NCBI GenBank assembly: GCA_041725875.1 | Contig: JBGRQB010000041.1 | Coordinates: 1 to 26,133, forward strand | Origin: JBGRQB01 sp041725875 | GTDB lineage: Bacteria > Bacteroidota > Ignavibacteria > Ignavibacteriales > Melioribacteraceae | Length of the DNA: 26,133 nt | Reading direction: 5' to 3' | Shown here: one piece after another, positions 23,592 to 26,133 of the stretch | Numbering within the stretch: position 1 is the stretch's first letter | Layout: every line of letters starts with the position of its first letter | Notes under the pieces: model-generated | Told to the model about the DNA's origin: nothing | Seen by the model: the letters and a program-made list of their open reading frames with translations, nothing else | Database searches by the model: none | Program-made: the position numbers and the translations under genes

Positions 23592-24503
23592 TTACCAATA
23601 ATATTGTATTGTTAGAAGTGGTTTTAATTGACTCCGCTCTTTTGAATAAAGAACCGCTGTACCTTTAGAATTTTTAGCTTTTAATGCTAAACCGTTATTT
23701 GGCGAAAGCCCTTTAAGCCATCTTTGAGGGGAACTAGTGACATCAAAATAAACAGGTTTTCCATTGTTATAAACATACTGACCTGTAGACAGAGCAACAA
23801 AACTAATATTTGGTCTATTATTCCAAGTAATTGAATTTTCATTCCAAGCTGCCTCAACAGTATGAACTGTTGTTAATGCCGTATCCGCAATGGGTTCATT
23901 TTGACAAATCATACGTAATTCTGCTTTTTTAATGTCTATAGCATAATTGGGAATATGTTGTTTATAAGAAAACTTTATGTATGCAATCATTTGTTTACCT
24001 GGATCATTATAAGCCCCATCAACCAAAAGGTAATTATTTGTGCCCTTGTTTTCTGTTGGATTTGCTTCTTTTACATAACTGTCTGCTTCTGGATAGATGA
24101 AAATAGTCCCGACTTCTTCACCAGCCGAGGTTTTGGTTTTTTCACTCCATTCAGAACTTCCTTGCGAATTAAACGCTTGAATCCTGTATGTGTATTCTGT
24201 TGATATTTCTAAGTTCCAATCATCAAAAGTTTTTGAATTTGCTGATAATGTGGTCAAATGTGAATAGCTTCCTCCTTTTTTCTTTCTTTCAATTCTAAAC
24301 CCTTCTTCATCATCTGATTTGTCATTAATTACTAGATGCATGCCTCTTGTTGGTTCTTGTACTAAAGGAAGTAATTGATAAAAGCTTGGTTTTGCAGGTA
24401 CTTTTCCTTGGGGCTCAGAAGGTTCATTTATTGATTCTTGTTGTTTACAACTAATCAATAAAGGGATAAAGATACTTAGCAATAATAAAAATAAATTTCG
24501 CAT
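23592..24503 (-). CDS. Surface lipoprotein with fibronectin type III and DNRLRE domains
   Basis: A 303-residue protein with a lipoprotein signal ending LLISC (Cys20). The linker is followed by a fibronectin type III-like domain (about 45-130: GFRIERKKKGGSYSHLTTLSANS, YTYRIQAFNSQGSSEWSE). A DNRLRE-type beta-sandwich (about 135-303) comes next: IYPEADSYVKEANPTENKGT, LLVDGAY, AYIKFSY, AAWNENSITWNNRP, YFDVTSSPQRWLKG and LTIQYYW. DNRLRE domains occur in cell-surface and secreted proteins and some bind polysaccharide. Adhesion or glycan binding is therefore possible but not shown. The ATG at 24503 has AGGAG five bases upstream. It is the first gene of a two-gene operon behind a long leader. Confidence 0.85.
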   Translation of the reverse strand: MRNLFLLLLSIFIPLLISCKQQESINEPSEPQGKVPAKPSFYQLLPLVQEPTRGMHLVINDKSDDEEGFRIERKKKGGSYSHLTTLSANSKTFDDWNLEISTEYTYRIQAFNSQGSSEWSEKTKTSAGEEVGTIFIYPEADSYVKEANPTENKGTNNYLLVDGAYNDPGKQMIAYIKFSYKQHIPNYAIDIKKAELRMICQNEPIADTALTTVHTVEAAWNENSITWNNRPNISFVALSTGQYVYNNGKPVYFDVTSSPQRWLKGLSPNNGLALKAKNSKGTAVLYSKERSQLKPLLTIQYYW

Positions 24504-24896
24504 TACTTCTCCTTGTTTAGGAATGAACAATCTTTAATTTATTATGTTTACTTTCACTACTGATTTAATCCATATATATCCACAAACAACACGAATTTGT
24601 AATATTATGGGGTGTGAAAAATTTATGGTTAGTTTAACTGGTAGAGCCTGAATGACTTTTTACTGTTATTTTTGTTAACATATCCTTAAATTCCTTAATT
24701 AGCTAAGTTTTTTATGGTAAAGTGGTTAAGTGCGCCATTTTATGAAAAGCCGTGCATTTGCTATTTTTTTGCTTTTGTATTAGTTGCTTTTTAGAATTCA
24801 AAATTCTAATGATTAGTTATCGCTGTGTATGCTTTCTTTTGAATTATTTCGTACTTAAACTCCCTTACACTTAAAACAACAGTAACTATACAGCTA
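24504..24896 (-). other. Long non-coding leader upstream of the lipoprotein operon
   Basis: Between a near-consensus leftward promoter and the lipoprotein start lie about 390 bases without a convincing gene. It holds a hairpin TTAGAATT / AATTCTAA (24791-24798, 24802-24809), a 15-codon leftward ORF with an AAGGAT ribosome-like site starting near 24680, and on the other strand a tRNA D-arm-like stretch. It could be a regulated leader or encode a small RNA. Confidence 0.4.
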
Positions 24897-24927
24897 CAAA
24901 TATAATGCAAACGAAACCCATTGTCAA
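24897..24927 (-). promoter_or_regulatory. Strong leftward promoter
   Basis: TTGACA (24922-24927), 17 bp, then TATATT (24899-24904), which continues to TATATTTG. It satisfies both the sigma-70 consensus (one mismatch) and the Bacteroidota TAnnTTTG pattern. Transcription would start near 24890. Confidence 0.75.
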
Positions 24928-24979
24928 GATTTTGTTTTCACAAAAGTTACATTCAAGCTAATTTATTTCATTTGACTAC

Positions 24980-25008
24980 TGTAAGTTGTTTTGTTTTAAC
25001 AGTTTACA
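24980..25008. promoter_or_regulatory. Candidate operator of the XRE regulator
   Basis: Imperfect inverted arms TGTAAGTTGTT (24980-24990) and AACAGTTTACA (24998-25008), 9 of 11 pairs, seven bases apart. They lie 60-90 bases before the XRE gene. Another TTACA half-site (24947-24951) lies 20 bases upstream of the -35 box of the leftward promoter. A weak rightward TTGACT / TTAACA pair overlaps the arms. Confidence 0.45.
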
Positions 25009-25069
25009 AAAATGATTAATTAATTTTTTTTATGTAAAGCCCAAATAAATGTTAGGTTTAGTTAGAATT

Positions 25070-25519
25070 ATGGATACAATTGGAAATCGTATAAATTTTT
25101 GTCGGAAATTTTTAAAAAAGTCCCAAGAAGAGTTTGCAAAATTGTGTGGAGTTGAATCAAGAGTTACTGTTAGTAATTGGGAAAATGATAATAGAATTCC
25201 AGATGTAAACACTTTGATAACAATATCTCGTATCAGTAGTGTTACTTTAGATTGGTTATTAGCTGGAAATGGAAGTCCTCCAACTAAAAAAGAGTATCGT
25301 AAAAATGAATCTAATAGAACTGAATTAAAAGAACCATCTGAAACTTATGATTTTACTGAAGATGAAATACAATTAATCCAAGATATACGGTTAACAGGGT
25401 CAAAAGAAAAATTAATCGAAATTGTTGAGTTAAAAAAGAAAACTCAAAAAGTTATTTATGATTTCATCAATGTAAATAATAACCTTCCTGATGATGAAAA
25501 GAAAATTAAAGAGGATTAA
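25070..25519 (+). CDS. XRE-family HTH repressor, phage-type
   Basis: A 149-residue protein whose N-terminal half is a Cro/CI-type HTH (IGNRINFCRKFLKKSQEEFAKLCGV, VTVSNWENDNRIPDVNTLITISRISSVTLDWLLAGNG). The C-terminal half (about 85-149) is charged and helical, without the Ser-Lys peptidase of CI/LexA proteins, so it would not be induced by self-cleavage. Transcription divergent from the lipoprotein operon and an inverted repeat in between suggest that it controls both. The ATG at 25070 begins the family's usual MDTIGNRI; an earlier ATG at 25049 is possible. No strong ribosome site is visible for either. Confidence 0.88.
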   Translation: MDTIGNRINFCRKFLKKSQEEFAKLCGVESRVTVSNWENDNRIPDVNTLITISRISSVTLDWLLAGNGSPPTKKEYRKNESNRTELKEPSETYDFTEDEIQLIQDIRLTGSKEKLIEIVELKKKTQKVIYDFINVNNNLPDDEKKIKED

Positions 25520-25594
25520 AGTTTAGGTTAATACTTAAGTCTGGATAATTTTTACAATTTCCCCATTTAAGAATAATGGATAAACCATAAATTA

Positions 25595-25846
25595 CTAAGT
25601 AATTTTTTTCAAAAAAATGATTCCTTGATTAGTAATCTTCGCTTCAAAATATGGCCGACCGTTTGCTTTATGTTTCTCTCCTTTACTAATTTTTACAGCT
25701 CCAAATTTTTCAAGTTCTTCACAATTTGAAATAATAGAGCGATATCCTGTATTAACTTTCCTTTCTAATTCAGAAAAAGTGAAAGCCTTTTTGCTTGAAA
25801 GAACTTCTAAAATGTTCTTTTTTATTTTAATTGATGTTCTCTTCAT
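25595..25846 (-). CDS. Small winged-helix DNA-binding protein
   Basis: An 83-residue basic protein. KKNILEVLSSKKAFTFSELERKVNTGYRSIISNCEELEKFGAVKIS is a winged-helix fold (helix 1, helix 2, recognition helix), and GRPYFEAKITNQGIIFLKKI the wing and last strand/helix, as in MarR/ArsR-like or archaeal-type small regulators. The ATG at 25846 lies directly beside an inverted repeat, and no ribosome site is seen, which suggests a very short leader or leaderless transcript. It is divergent from a 44-residue ORF. Its convergent neighbour is the XRE gene. Likely a local regulator of the element; target unknown. Confidence 0.75.
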   Translation of the reverse strand: MKRTSIKIKKNILEVLSSKKAFTFSELERKVNTGYRSIISNCEELEKFGAVKISKGEKHKANGRPYFEAKITNQGIIFLKKIT

Positions 25847-25897
25847 ACTGCAATATAAGAGTAAGATTTAAATATAAGTAACTCATAATATTGCAGT
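25847..25897. promoter_or_regulatory. Inverted repeat between the divergent winged-helix and 44-residue genes
   Basis: Perfect 10-bp arms ACTGCAATAT (25847-25856) and ATATTGCAGT (25888-25897) separated by 31 bp, with nested GAGT / ACTC (25859-25862, 25881-25884). One arm touches the winged-helix ATG and the other the AGG ribosome site of the small ORF. The position fits an operator for both genes. Confidence 0.6.
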
Positions 25898-25904
25898 AGG
25901 TAAA

Positions 25905-26039
25905 ATGAAAAATTTAACAGTTGAAATGATAAAAAAGGAGTTGAAAAGTAGAGGCTTTAAAGAAATTACTAAAGAAGATATTAATAATTGGGCTATTGTT
26001 TTTGTTTTGGAAGAATTGCTTAAAAAACTAAATGTTTGA
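25905..26039 (+). CDS. 44-residue small protein, function unknown
   Basis: The ORF starts at an ATG preceded by AGTAGG four to five bases upstream and ends at TGA. The peptide is MKNLTVEMIKKELKSRGFKE then ITKEDINNWAIVFVLEELLKKLNV, rich in Lys/Glu and predicted to form two or three amphipathic helices. I recognise no family. The good ribosome site, the position opposite a small winged-helix gene and the shared inverted repeat support a real gene of the mobile element. Similar short helical proteins occur in phage and island control regions, where some are regulators or toxin-antitoxin parts; that is only a possibility here. Confidence 0.6.
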   Translation: MKNLTVEMIKKELKSRGFKEITKEDINNWAIVFVLEELLKKLNV

Positions 26040-26046
26040 TTTACTG

Positions 26047-26075
26047 GAGACTGTCTCAAAGTTTGTGTAAACGGG
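26047..26075. repeat. Palindrome-led sequence resembling an insertion-sequence terminal repeat
   Basis: GAGACTGTCTC (26047-26057) is a perfect palindrome around a central T, followed by AAAGTTTGTGTAAACGGG. From memory this resembles the outer end of IS256-type elements. No transposase is in the window; the rest would lie to the right. Weakly supported. Confidence 0.3.
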
Positions 26076-26091
26076 AAATTTTGTTTTTTAT

Positions 26092-26113
26092 AGGAACGGC
26101 GAAAGTCGTTCCT
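26092..26113 (+). repeat. Hairpin with GAAA tetraloop
   Basis: A nine-pair stem AGGAACGGC / GTCGTTCCT (one G-U pair) closed by a GAAA loop. No T-run follows, so it is not a normal terminator. It may be a dispersed intergenic repeat or part of an insertion-sequence end. Confidence 0.5.
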
Positions 26114-26133
26114 CAAATTTAATAGATAATTGA

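Larger units (their letters stand above)
21450..26133. mobile_element. Integrated genetic element (partial; right end not in window)
   Basis: The left edge is defined by the tRNA 3' fragment and the adjacent recombinase gene. The content differs from the region to the left: unknown exported proteins, an XRE repressor, a winged-helix protein, a very small ORF and long A+T-rich non-coding DNA. I see no phage structural, conjugation or replication gene, so it may be a genomic island, a satellite or the end of a larger prophage. Confidence 0.65.

Noticed and set aside
25883..26116. 77-residue leftward ORF at the right end
   Set aside because: It is antisense to the better-supported 44-residue ORF and crosses the IS-like end and the hairpin.
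1..26133. CRISPR array, rRNA operon, complete tRNA, known toxin-antitoxin or named defence system
   Set aside because: No evenly spaced repeats, rRNA-like sequence or complete cloverleaf were found, and no gene carries signature domains of an established defence system.

Overview
The window looks like AT-rich chromosomal DNA of a Bacteroidota/Ignavibacteria-type bacterium, most likely Ignavibacteriales. This is inference. The support is a secreted M1 peptidase ending in a type IX secretion sorting domain of the NYPNPFNPET type, two TonB receptors with carboxypeptidase-regulatory N-termini, a FecI/FecR/FecA-like surface-signalling set, TAnnTTTG-like promoters and frequent GTG/TTG starts.

Left part (1-8.4 kb): a truncated lipoprotein gene; a PadR regulator coupled to a large orphan FtsX/MacB-type permease; a large fusion of an endonuclease Q-like PHP nuclease to a UvrD/Rep helicase that ends in a beta-clamp-type peptide; a small exported unknown protein; and an ArsR-DUF2087 regulator overlapping a small GIY-YIG protein, behind a consensus promoter bracketed by inverted operator arms.

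Middle part (8.4-21.3 kb): a secreted S9 peptidase; a metal-handling operon read leftward (Cys-rich exported protein, TonB receptor, heavy-metal-associated lipoprotein); the GTPase MeaB; a sigma factor / FecR / STN-domain TonB receptor operon; and the M1 peptidase.

Right part (about 21.45 kb to the end): an integrated element. Its left edge is the 3' end of a tRNA gene (T arm plus 3' acceptor strand, followed by the tRNA's terminator), next to a tyrosine recombinase. Cargo in view is a DNRLRE/fibronectin-type lipoprotein paired with a small exported membrane protein, a roughly 390-nt non-coding leader behind a near-consensus promoter, an XRE repressor, and a winged-helix protein divergent from a 44-residue ORF with an inverted repeat between them. 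The window ends in a palindromic IS-end-like sequence and a GAAA-loop hairpin, and the element's right end is not seen.

The strongest novelty candidates are the EndoQ-UvrD fusion with its terminal clamp motif, the ArsR-DUF2087/GIY-YIG operon, and the long leader and divergent small genes inside the integrated element.
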